DNA of 10,768 bases from Vairimorpha ceranae (lineage: Eukaryota > Microsporidia > Nosematidae). Within the stretch, counting starts at the first letter, position 1, and each line of letters starts with the position of its first letter. The notes beneath the pieces were generated by a model that was not told the origin of the DNA, ran no database searches, and saw only the letters and a program-made list of their open reading frames with translations. Below, in pieces: positions 1-8,192 of the stretch. Made by a program: the position numbers and the translations under genes. The DNA lies in NCBI RefSeq assembly GCF_000988165.1, contig NW_020169408.1, positions 1 to 10,768 of the forward strand. The letters are read 5' to 3'.

Positions 1-59
1 TTAAAACCCCTAAAAAACATTATGAAGCATTTGATATTGATTTAATTGAATACTTATAA
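1..59 (+). CDS. C-terminal end of a gene cut by the left edge (partial)
   Basis: Frame 3 is open from the window edge to a TAA at 57-59 and gives KTPKKHYEAFDIDLIEYL, a charged, ordinary-looking C-terminus. An AATAAA hexamer at 58-63 overlaps the stop codon, the same stop/poly(A) arrangement as in the two better supported genes of this window. Only 18 codons are visible, so neither family nor function can be given. In DNA this AT-rich, 18 open codons are common by chance. The call rests on the amino-acid texture and the poly(A) signal. Confidence 0.3.
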   Translation, partial: KTPKKHYEAFDIDLIEYL

Positions 60-204
60 TAAAATTTTAAGTAAGATGTCTTTTTAATTTTTTATATCAG
101 AGGATAATATTTTGTGTCATTACACTTTCTAAATAAAGTTTGAATGGTGAAGATATTAATTTGTACTTTAATTAAATTGTTTATTTGGAGGTAAGTATTT
201 TTTT

Positions 205-390
205 TTATATTTGACTTATTGCTTCAGGTGACATATTGAACAAATTTGATGCTAGACTCAGCTCTCCCTCATTCTCTGATACATTTATATCCCCTCTTCT
301 TCGCTACTCCAACGATATACTTTCAAGAGCCTTCTTAAGTGTCACAGATTGGATGTATGCCTCAATTCGGTCTGCAACATCTAGCTGAAA
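205..390 (-). pseudogene. GC-rich island with protein-like frame; possible terminal exon or gene relic
   Basis: Bases 241-390 are about 41% GC in a region otherwise near 20-25%. On the minus strand a TTTCAG (385-390), preceded by an AT-rich tract, looks like a spliceosomal 3' splice site. It is followed by a frame that begins LDVADRIEAYIQSVTLKK, meets one TAG at 304-306, continues with SENEGELSLASNLFNMSPEA and ends at TAA 205-207. An AATAAA reads on the same strand about 20 bases further on. The plus strand is also open here and has its own GTAAGT...TTCAG pair at 191-227, so strand is not certain; the minus reading has the more natural hydrophilic composition. I do not recognise the family. 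It could be a decayed gene, a last exon with one nonsense mutation, or an insert from a richer-GC source. Confidence 0.35.
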
Positions 391-660
391 TTTAATAATA
401 ATACATAAATAATTTTATTCAATATTAAATCTACATATAAACAACAGTTTTATTCATTTTACACAAAAAATAATTTAAAGGTTTTTATTATGTTTTTTTT
501 TTGTTGTATTATTTACCACATGTCAACTTTTCAAATTTGCTTTAAAATAAATTATTTTTTTATATTACTCTAATTATTTCAAAAGCAACAACAAAAACAG
601 CAAGGAACAAATTTACTATCTGTAATCCCATTTAGTAGGCAATACAACAAACTTATTTGT
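391..660. other. AT-rich spacer, nothing recognised
   Basis: This is low-complexity A/T sequence with long T runs. No frame on either strand reads as protein and no RNA gene was seen. Confidence 0.5.
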
Positions 661-682
661 AATAACAGCAAATCCTAAGCGC

Positions 683-729
683 CAGGAAAATGCATTTTAG
701 GAAATTTTTGCCTTCGGGGCACTTTCCTG
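683..729. repeat. Imperfect hairpin in a small GC-rich patch
   Basis: CAGGAAAATGC (683-693) pairs with GCACTTTCCTG (719-729). That gives 10 of 11 paired positions, and the odd one becomes a G-U wobble in minus-strand RNA. An alternative small stem TGCC/GGCA (709-712 with 718-721) encloses TTCGG. The patch stands out from its AT-rich surroundings. It could be a transposon-end remnant or a structured RNA element; nothing decides between them. Confidence 0.4.
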
Positions 730-738
730 CGAATAGTG

Positions 739-981
739 TCATAAGTAGATAAATTTATAATATTTAATCCAAAATTTTATGATTACATTAATTATTGAGA
801 TCTCCAAAAAAATTTTTATTTTATGATAAAGCTCTATTAAAGTTCTTTGACTTGATATTATTTCTTTGGTTTTTTCAATAAAATTTCTTGCTCTTTTTTT
901 TTTATTCTTATTAAATTTTTTATTTGGAAGTTTATATGTCAAAATAAATAAAAAAAATATTATTGTTATGATTAAAGTCAT
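739..981 (-). CDS. Doubtful small membrane-anchored protein
   Basis: The first ATG in this frame (979-981) gives 80 codons. The frame stays open 11 codons further upstream but only to a TTG. The N-terminus MTLIITIIFFLFILTYKLP is a strong hydrophobic segment, followed by a very basic stretch (KKFNKNKKKRAR) and a hydrophobic, Tyr/Ile-rich tail. Such a layout would suit a signal-anchored small protein, which microsporidia do make. However, hydrophobic and Lys-rich residues are exactly what random AT-rich DNA encodes. With roughly one stop per 11 codons expected, an ORF of this size is not remarkable. No AATAAA was seen just after the stop. Confidence 0.2.
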   Translation of the reverse strand: MTLIITIIFFLFILTYKLPNKKFNKNKKKRARNFIEKTKEIISSQRTLIELYHKIKIFLEISIINVIIKFWIKYYKFIYL

Positions 982-1942
982 GACAATTATAAATTTTAAA
1001 TTATAGTAGACCAATGAATAGATCTAAACAATTTTCTTTTTGGTTTTGTGATTTCATTTATCAAAATCATTCTTTTGTTAAGTATAATTTACATACTATG
1101 TCCTATACAACCTATACTTAATTATTAAAATTATTTAATAAAAGATTAGATGAAAGAATAAAACTTTTTAAAAAATAAATGTTTGGATATTTGTTTTAAT
1201 ATTATTTTTATGCATAAAACTTACGTTGTAATGGCAACTATTGTTTTAGTGTATAGTGAGTGCTTAAAGATATAATTGTTGAGGAATTGTTTAATTAAAT
1301 GCCATACGATAAAATAATTAAAAAAATTATTTCAACCATTTTATGACATTCAGTATAAAATTTACACAGCACTTTTATTCAACAAGAATTATTTAATAGA
1401 TATAGATTGCGATTTTTACAGCACTTAATATTGTTTTTGTATCCAGCTTTATTTTATAGCACCTTTATATTTTTTTAAATCAAAATTTACTTCATCTTTT
1501 GTCATATTCTGTTACATTATTAACCCTCTAATATGTCAAACACTAATATTCCTTTTTTATTGAATATTTTTGATATAATTTTCGTTTATTACAATAAAAT
1601 ATAAAATATATTATACGTAAACCTTTTGCAGAATTTTACTTTTAAACAGCCAACAATAACTTATTAGATAATACGAATTTTCAAAGCGATAATATAAATA
1701 AACATTAAATAAAATATTTTCATTCTTCATATATTAAAAATTTAAGCGATAATTTACAACCAGTAATTTGATATGGCAAATAAATTATAAATGCGATGTG
1801 CTAAAGAAGATTGTAAATTTATTAAAGAAAAATATTAAATATTATATTTTAATTGTCCTAGCAGTTAAAGTTATGTCAAGATTTACAAATATTTGTCCTA
1901 TCTATTACACCATCTTTTAAACTTAACATTGTTACTCGGCTT
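982..1942. other. AT-rich spacer, nothing recognised
   Basis: About 950 bases of A+T-rich sequence with frequent stops in every frame. No hairpin of note, RNA gene or convincing protein fragment was found. Confidence 0.5.
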
Positions 1943-2041
1943 TTAAAGATCTTTTTGTTTAATCCCCGTGTTAATAATTATTCTTATTTCCTTTAAATTT
2001 GAATAAATATCATCATAAAATGATGATAAAACTTCACACAT
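1943..2041 (-). other. 32-codon protein-like ORF next to a transposase relic
   Basis: From an ATG at 2039-2041 this reads MCEVLSSFYDDIYSNLKEIR and continues to TAA at 1943-1945. The mixed acidic and hydrophobic composition looks more like protein than its surroundings. It lies on the same strand and just downstream of the transposase relic, so it may be further debris of that element in a shifted frame. A 9-bp hairpin with a 3-base loop (TATCATCAT/ATGATGATA, 2008-2028) lies within it. It is too short to call a gene. Confidence 0.2.
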
Positions 2042-2099
2042 GTCTTCTCAAAAACAATAATAAACCAAGTCTACAAATCTTATCTATCAGATATATCTA

Positions 2100-2690
2100 A
2101 TTTTTCTACAAAGCTTCTTTTTTAACATCTTTCCAAATGGTGAACTTAGCTATCCACCCAATATCCCCCAAAAATTAATTGAGCTTTTGTAAATAAATAA
2201 AACACTACATTGGTATTTTTAATATTCTTTAATATACATCTATTATTTTTCCCCCAAGAGTATGTTCTACGTATATGCACGTTATTATTGTCATCGCACT
2301 ATATCTGTCATATCTTAATCATTTACACCAAATGCTTAACGTCCTTGTAATCAACCAAAATCTATAATATTGCTTCTTATATCAATTTATAATTAGTTAA
2401 AGTTTTTTTCTTTACCATGTTGAAAAACATGTAAATTAAAGGAGTAATTTCTTAAATAATATTATCAATACGATGTATGTAAGATAAGTAAATTAACATT
2501 AACAAACAATTTTCAATTTAAGTAATTTTGAGATATTCGTATTATTTATTACAATAGCATATACAATTTTGTTGGAACGCAAGACACATGTCAAATATCT
2601 ATGTGTTGCTTGGTTTAAGATATTTGACATGTTCAAGTATGTATTTACATTTTTAATAAACCCGCGTTTTCTGATAAGCAATTTTTAGGT
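2100..2690 (-). pseudogene. Decayed ISXO2/IS1595-like (Merlin-type) DDE transposase relic
   Basis: A single minus frame from 2514 to 2146 is broken by seven stops yet keeps short stretches in the order expected for the C-terminal half of an ISXO2-like transposase. These are DYKDVKHLV at the family's 'GYKHLxVNH' position, then CDDNNNVHIRRTYSWGK at the 'vDPxxxvHTQxIExxWxxxK' position, then ILKNIKNTNVVFYLF. Further 5', in another frame (2681-2499, TTG start only), LIRKRGFIKNVNTYLN resembles the family's N-terminal region after its zinc ribbon. The DDE-containing middle seems partly deleted. ISXO2/Merlin elements are known from microsporidia. The number of stops is not much below chance, so the call depends on the motif resemblance and order. 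No terminal repeats were identified. Confidence 0.42.
2586..2632. repeat. Perfect 15-bp inverted repeat, 17-base loop
   Basis: ACATGTCAAATATCT (2586-2600) is the exact reverse complement of AGATATTTGACATGT (2618-2632). The arms are not pure A/T, so chance is a weaker explanation than for the A/T-only repeats elsewhere. It sits inside the transposase relic. It could be a nested miniature element, a transcribed hairpin or an accident. Confidence 0.7.
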
Positions 2691-2699
2691 AACAACAAA

Positions 2700-3885
2700 T
2701 ATAAATATATTCCTTCTTTTTTTGAAAAAAACATTACTATAAATTTTGCAAAGAAGGGGTATAATAACAAGAAAACTGGATAAAGAATAACAAATCTAAA
2801 GTTGTTTTACAAAGGCGAGTTTATCTGATGTATTCTGTGTCAACCATATTTATTACAAATTTAAAGACTTGTATAAAAGCAAATTATCTATAACAATTAT
2901 CTGATCAATTAATTATTTTTAAATTTAGAAGATTATCTTTAAGCACCCAGTTGTGGCATATTTTTTTATTTTTTTAACTATGTATAATATTTAGATTATT
3001 TTCAAAGTCTGAATATAGAGTGTCTTTAAATGTAATTTTGTTTTTCTACATAACCGTAGGGTACAAATTTGTAAAAGCATTACAACAATGGATTAGTATT
3101 ACTTTCCACGAAACACATACAAAGATAATTATAAATTTTTTATAAGGCAATATATAAAATCTTTATTGATAATACACAAATACTATAGTTGAAACGGATT
3201 TATGATTTTGTTATTAATCAAAAATATTATAAAATTGGCTAATTTTTCATGTGTATATAGTATACATGTTATATCTATATCTAAAGAGTTATTGTACAGG
3301 ACAGTATATCTATAAATCTCAGATTTTAAGTAAAAAATATTTTTACAAAAAGATGTGTGTTTTTGGCTTAGTTTTTCTACAATTTACAATTTCCTTTATT
3401 TTATGTATTTTACATTTTAGAAAATTCTAAATAATTTAAAAGTTGCAAAGCGGTGTTAGATTTTTAGTGATAAACTGGATATTATAGCAAATTAATGTAA
3501 AAATTTAATTATAATGACGATAACAAACCCTTTTGTAGTTTATATAGAAATTTTAAAAAAAGATTAAATTTAAAAGTATATAATCAAAATGCGAATATGG
3601 TAGCACCCTTTTTTGCTGGAAGGCCAAAATATTTTTTAAAAAAGTATAAATTTTTATATAAATAATCTAACACTTTACAAATATTATATCATTTATATGA
3701 TATTATGAAAGGGATATTGAACGTATTTGAAAGCGTAAATTGTGCTATAAAAAATATTCTGTCAATATTAAAATTTTAATTATGCATAATATATTACTAA
3801 AAAGTAATGTATAAATGTTATATAAATACTTACATTATTTTTACATTTGACTAAGCATGAAAGAAAATAGATAGATCTTAAGAAT
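2700..3885. other. AT-rich spacer with two faint protein-like patches
   Basis: No gene is supported here. Around 2755-2900 on the plus strand, broken frames give short sensible-looking runs such as SLSDVFCVNHIYYKFKDLYK. Around 3586-3655 a plus frame reads NMVAPFFAGRPKYFLKK before a TAA. Either could be debris or chance. Two TTATCTGAT motifs occur at about 2821 and 2897. Confidence 0.35.
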
Positions 3886-3891
3886 TTTATT
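3886..3891 (-). terminator. Poly(A) signal AATAAA of the 3898-4427 gene
   Basis: AATAAA on the minus strand begins six bases after the TAG stop at 3898-3900. A very short 3' UTR of this kind is usual in microsporidia and supports that TAG as a genuine gene end. Confidence 0.45.
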
Positions 3892-3897
3892 AATAAG

Positions 3898-4427
3898 CTA
3901 TCTATCTCCTTCTATTTTTTTCCATTTAAATAGTAAATCTTGGAAGTTAAATGTTTTTTCTATAATGTGCACCTTATTTTTTTTATTAGTTACCAGTAAT
4001 TCTTGCAGTTCTTTTACTTTGTTAGAAATATTAAAATTTTTATTCTCTTCTTCAATTACAATATTTTTTATCTCTTTATACAACTCAGCTTTTAATTCTG
4101 GCGCTCTTTTTTTCCCAGTTTTCTTTTCTTCTCTTGGCTTTTTTGTTTCATTCAATCTATTTCAATAAAATTGTTCCCCCTTTCTCTAATATTTTCTACT
4201 TTTACTTCATTCCGAATAAAATACCTAGCTAAATCTAATGCGGGCTTCCCCCCTACATTAGATTTGCCAGGTCTTGGCAACTTCGGCTGAGACTGAATAA
4301 GTGTAATATTATTAGGTAAAACTTTTTGATTATTCTTCACTTTAGATTCATCGTTGCATTTCTTTTCCTTGCCAACAAGTCTATCAAATTCTGCTCTTTT
4401 ATTGCCAGCTCTAACTTTTTTTGACAT
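3898..4427 (-). CDS. Lys-rich hypothetical protein, split by a frameshift near 4152-4163
   Basis: From the ATG at 4425-4427 the first frame encodes 91 residues (starts MSKKVRAGNKRAEFDRLVGK) and stops at TGA 4152-4154. A second frame overlapping that stop runs on for 85 codons to TAG 3898-3900. It contains no ATG at all, only a TTG at the junction, so it is unlikely to be a separate gene. It reads as the C-terminal half of the same protein. One missing base between the second frame's upstream TGA (about 4161-4163) and 4152 would join them into roughly 176 residues. The first half has a Gly/Pro-rich stretch (about 48-65, PKLPRPGKSNVGGKPALDL). The second half has a basic patch and then a likely helical, coiled-coil-prone segment (ELKAELYKEIKNIVIEEENK). 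I recognise no family. Composition is somewhat richer in GC than the flanks, and AATAAA follows the stop. It is either a recent pseudogene or an assembly or sequencing indel. Confidence 0.55.
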
Positions 4428-4429
4428 TA

Positions 4430-4758
4430 TTAATTTACAAAAATTTTTTTATTTATATTTTTTTAGATTTATTATCTTTTAGACTATTGACTTTATAAAT
4501 GAGATATATGAATAAACAAATAAACAAGTGAACAAAGTACAATTTTTAAATATTCCCGTGATAACATCACAAAACAGATAATATAAAATTATATTTTTTT
4601 TAGTTTATCTATAAAGTTCATGAGCTGTAAGATTTTATGGTAAATTGGGTTTTATATATTTTTAGATATAAAAAATATTAAAAAGATAAAATAAATCTTT
4701 TATTTGCGTATATAATTTAAAATAATCTAATCATGAAACAATTTTGCTGTTTACTATT
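4430..4758. other. AT-rich spacer, nothing recognised
   Basis: This is the region upstream of the Lys-rich gene. No promoter motif could be identified with confidence, and no protein-like frame or RNA gene was seen. Confidence 0.5.
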
Positions 4759-4928
4759 TTAATTATGAAATTTACATTTTATCAGTATTGGCAGGCTTAA
4801 AGACATCAACCTCTCTTCACTACCGTCTACAAGATCAATGTTCCTCTATACCCAAAAAAAACGCGTTTCAAGGCTTTATTTGGTTTTATTGATTCGATAT
4901 GTATGCTTATATTATAGTTGTAATCTCA
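4759..4928 (-). pseudogene. Unidentified protein-like fragment in two frames
   Basis: One minus frame (4928-4827) reads ISIHIESIKPNKALKRVFFG and on to a TAG. A second (4845-4759) reads RNIDLVDGSEERLMSLSLPI and ends at TAA. The frames overlap just downstream of a run of eight T (minus strand), a typical place for an indel. The patch is higher in GC than its surroundings. I do not recognise the family. The likeliest explanation is a piece of a decayed gene or transposon. Confidence 0.3.
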
Positions 4929-4929
4929 A

Positions 4930-5410
4930 GCCGTTTCTTATGGCTATCATGTAGCTAGTTATCACGCTATTATAAATAATTAATAAAAGATGTAAAATCA
5001 TCTATTTGGGTAAATTTATTGGTAAGTACATCTTATTTTCTAAGTTAAATTTAAAAATAAAGATATTTGTCGAAATAATTTTTTAAATTCCAGTGATATT
5101 TCAGAAAAACGTTTTAGTTTAATATTGATAGTTAGTTGGTAATAAGAATTTTAAAAGCTTTACTATTATTTACCTATTAGATAGAAACATAATAAAACAA
5201 TATCATTCAAACAATAAATTTAAAGAATTTAATAAGTTTTAATATTTCAAAAGTTTAAGCAAAATACGTAAAATGCTCTAAGACTATTGTAATATAAAAA
5301 AAATTAAATAAATTTAAAATATGCTTTATAAACAAATTACACCCTTTAAAATTTATTTTTTTTACTGTTTTAATATTGTATTTAGTACTAAATATGAATA
5401 TTCTATGGCA
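4930..5410. other. AT-rich spacer, nothing recognised
   Basis: Long A/T stretches with no supported gene. A 61-codon frame at 5255-5440 (-) has only a GTG start and a composition expected of random AT-rich DNA. Confidence 0.5.
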
Positions 5411-5412
5411 AG

Positions 5413-5690
5413 TTAAAGTATATTTATACAAAGTAAACACGATTTATAAAACAGGCTGGAGAACTTCTGACAATGCTGCAAAATAACATCGCGCTGTTCT
5501 AAAATCCAGAAAGCTAGTTTTGTATATGTGCAGAATATAGCATTGTATTTAAATTTTGTATTTTGCGGGCGGAATTAATAATATTTTTAATATCATTTTT
5601 GCAGATTGAGAAATTTTAATAGTTTTTTATATTAGCTGACAGGTATTCTAGCGGACACGGCACATAAAATGCATACATATAAATTGTTAA
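5413..5690 (-). pseudogene. Unidentified protein-like fragment, possibly transposon debris
   Basis: A minus frame open from 5574 to TAA 5413-5415 includes KLAFWILEQRDVILQHCQKF. A neighbouring frame upstream (to about 5690) includes YVPCPLEYLSANIKNY before a stop. The mixed residues (Trp, Gln, Cys, Glu) are unlike the Lys/Asn/Ile/Phe bias of non-coding frames here. There is no start codon and no recognised domain. At this base composition several ORFs of 50-odd codons are expected by chance in a window of this size, so this is weak evidence. Confidence 0.25.
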
Positions 5691-6469
5691 TATATTAAAT
5701 ATCAATCTTATATACGGTGCTTTTTTAAAATTAAATTCATTTTAACACTTAAAAAGAAACATATAAATTTTTTTAAAAAAATATATTGGTATTTTTTCAA
5801 AATTTATTTTAATCAAAATATAAGAAGGGCTTGTTGAAAAAAATTCTGCAAGACTTTGTAGAATTTTTAGTTTATTGTAAATTTTGCTATAATTTTTTGT
5901 TATTATTATGTTTAAATCTTTTCTTGATTTCATTTTTTTAAGATGTAATGTTTTGTTACTATTTTTTGACTAATTTAGTTTATTCATTATTCTAAACCTT
6001 TCTTAATAAAAAAGTTTTTTTTAATTTATATCTTTTAATTTTTTTGTTTTAATATACCTCCAAACTTTACACAATTTATCTCTCAGAGTTTGTAAACACT
6101 TTCCGTCGTTTTTTATAAATTTCAATTATCAGAATGCAATTGGGCTCGATAAACGTAAGCTTTAAATTTAGTTTAACACATCTTATGATTAATTACAAAA
6201 CCATTGTTCTTTTTTTAGTAAAATCGTGCATGTAATTTTGTTTATTAGGATATAACTCTAATAAAATAACAAATCAATATGATGTGATAAAGTTAAATGT
6301 GTGGTTAAAATAGATGCAAAAAGATTTAAGGATATTTTAATGGTAATATTAAATTAGGTAATAAAACAAATATTAAGAAGTTTTTTCATGGCTTATATTA
6401 TATACAAACATTTGTTGTTGTTATTTTTGTTAAACATGTTTATTGATTAAAATTTTTTTATGTAGACAT
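5691..6469. other. AT-rich spacer, possible 3' remains of the pol relic
   Basis: No clear gene. If the element to the right is Ty3/gypsy, this stretch should hold the integrase C-terminus and the 3' LTR. A minus frame around 6070-6190 includes CVKLNLKLTFIEPNCILIIE, but I could not match it to an integrase tail, and no LTR pair was found. A 63-codon ATG ORF at 5742-5933 (-) has the composition of random AT-rich DNA. Confidence 0.4.
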
Positions 6470-6813
6470 TTATGCTGATCGTTTCACGTCAACACACATG
6501 TCTTGGATGTGAAACAACTTTTGTATCGAACATCGCCCTTGGCCAATATCAACTTCATAAAGTCTATACATAACAACATTATTGCCAGATAATTGTTTTA
6601 ATAGAATAAAATATGTTATATGAAAATTGATAGCGCAGCAATACAAGGATTTAGATAATAAAACTAAAATATGTCTATAATATTTCGTATATTTTTTTAG
6701 TTACTGATTTTGTTGGTCTAAAAACAAGTATTCGAAAAATTAAAAAGTAGTATAACGTTCTTCTCACTTAATTGCAGTAGACTATAATCAACAACTAATT
6801 AAAATGCGTACTT
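6470..6813 (-). pseudogene. Integrase catalytic-core portion of the pol relic
   Basis: Near 6813-6780 the frame reads KYAF, a stop, then LVVDYS, matching the 'YxLVVVDYFSRF' strand of the rve integrase core. About 240 bases further on, a frame open from 6700 to TAA 6470-6472 ends with VDIGQGRCSIQKLFHIQDMC and VKRSA. This resembles the block around the second catalytic Asp ('IxSDqGxxFxSxxFxxLcxxxGIKxsxTT'). The first catalytic Asp block (DxxGP) and the final Glu block were not found. Spacing between the two visible blocks is longer than usual by about 40 codons, so an insertion or a misread segment is likely. Confidence 0.45.
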
Positions 6814-6820
6814 TTTAACC

Positions 6821-6952
6821 TTATCTTAAATAGTTTATAAAATATTTATATTGTTGTGCAAACTGGCATGTTTGACAGAAAAATATTTCTGTGGCAGAAA
6901 AGAGTTTAATGATGCTGCGGAAAGATTCATAAATTCCTAATTTAGTATGTTT
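6821..6952 (-). pseudogene. Integrase zinc-finger (H2C2) portion of the pol relic
   Basis: The frame between TAA 6953-6955 and TAA 6821-6823 reads HTKLGIYESFRSIIKLF and then EIFFCQTCQFAQQYK. This parallels the integrase_H2C2 pattern 'HxxxGxxxTxxxIxxxfyWPxMxxxIxxfCxtCxxCQxxK', with both CxxC cysteines present and the second CQ cysteine changed to Ala. The WP motif is lost. A further block 7075-7195 (VHRRNFGLIN) may carry part of the upstream histidine region. Confidence 0.5.
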
Positions 6953-7821
6953 TTATTTAATAATTTTATTGGTAAAGGACTTACAGACATTTAAATAATT
7001 GTTACTGCTTTGACCCATATCGACTAAACAACTATCTTATTTAAATTATAAGTAACCAAAAAGAGTTAACTGTTTAAAAATGTACTAGTACCCAATTTTG
7101 CTAATTAATAAGTCCAAAATTTCGGCGATGAACTAAATAATTGATCCATTTAACAAATTTGAAACACAATACTGTGTCACAAAACTCTTTAACAATCTTT
7201 TTCTAACTCTTAATCTTGTGTTTTATTTTTTCATTGTTACAGCAGTGTAATTGTTTTTATTAGCATCTTGGACTCTTCTGCTACATAAGGTTTATATACC
7301 CAAATTATATTATCAATTCATTTTTTTAAAGATTTCCAATTGTCTTCTAGCATTGCTTCATTGAGAAATTCATTTATACTAAGTTCTTTTTTGCTTTATC
7401 AAAAACAAAAGATATTATCCAGATATTAAAGCTAATTTGTTTAATAAAGTCCTTAATTTGACTATCATTTCAAAATTTACCAAATTCATTCTATTTTTTT
7501 TGCTCGCGATTACACAATATCTTTTGAAAACATCCGGTTATGTTTTTTAATAGCCTAATCTACTATTTCGTGTGTAGTGGTGTAAATTTCTTTCATTTAT
7601 TAGCATTGTACATACCATGCTTAACACATGCTCTGATGATTTTTTTAATAGGTAATCTTTGCATTAAAGTAAAATGCTTGATTTATGACTTAACATTTAA
7701 AAGATTTTAATGCTTTTATGTAAGTTTACAACTGTCTAATTATACAGGCGAAAATCTATTCATTATATTTACTATACATTTACTTTATAGTTTTCATCGA
7801 TTGTTTTAGTTAAATTTTTCC

Positions 7822-8004
7822 TTAAACAATCTGCGTATCCAATATATAAATAAAGATGCCAACCTCTGTCTAAAAAAATTCTTATAAACTTTTATTATTA
7901 AGCCTTGTTGCACTTGCAATTATATGCTCATCACCACAAGATCTACCCTTTGGTTTATCATATTTATCAACATTAAACTTATATAAATCGTTTTGTTCAT
8001 ACTT
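7822..8004 (-). pseudogene. RNase H portion of the pol relic
   Basis: The frame starts KYEQNDLYKFNVDKYDKPKG, aligning with 'FxLxTDASxxxxGAVL'. It continues GDEHIIASATRLNNKSL, aligning with the very characteristic 'HxIAYASRxLNxxExxY'. After two stops come TEVGIFIYILDTQ, at the place of 'TExExLAIVxAlxxFRxYL'. The frame ends at TAA 7822-7824. It lies about 80 codons after the RT connection motif, close to the spacing expected in Ty3/gypsy pol. This is the clearest single block of the relic. Confidence 0.55.
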
Positions 8005-8039
8005 TCCAATTTATATATGGGTAAGGGTAAAATTTATTT

Positions 8040-8100
8040 AATATTAAAATTTTTTATAGAAATGTTAAAATTTGTTACATGTATTAAAAATTTTAATATT
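8040..8100. repeat. 15-bp A/T-only inverted repeat, 31-base loop
   Basis: AATATTAAAATTTTT (8040-8054) is the exact reverse complement of AAAAATTTTAATATT (8086-8100). It lies inside the pol relic between the RT and RNase H remains. Both arms are pure A/T, so such a repeat is much easier to get by chance than the one at 2586-2632. Confidence 0.5.
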
Positions 8101-8192
8101 TATAAACATGATATTTATATAAAAATACGAAAAATTTTATTGTCTTAAGTAATTTATGTCACATCAAAAAAGATATATTTTATTTGTAAAAT

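Noticed and set aside
4150..4165. Programmed -1 ribosomal frameshift in the Lys-rich gene
   Set aside because: The junction reads GAAATAGATTGAATG with no X XXY YYZ slippery heptamer and no obvious downstream structure.
3965..4168. 67-codon plus-strand frame rich in Phe/Ser/Leu
   Set aside because: Antisense shadow of the Lys-rich gene; the opposite strand of Lys-rich coding sequence always reads Phe/Leu-rich.
5255..5440. 61-codon minus-strand frame
   Set aside because: GTG start only and chance-like composition.
5742..5933. 63-codon ATG ORF on the minus strand
   Set aside because: Lys/Ile/Phe/Asn composition of random AT-rich DNA, no AATAAA noted just after the stop, and several ORFs of this size are expected by chance.
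7822..8004. OTU-type cysteine protease reading of the GDEHIIASATRLNN segment
   Set aside because: The surrounding order of RT and integrase blocks and the 'HxIAYASRxLN' resemblance make RNase H the better explanation.
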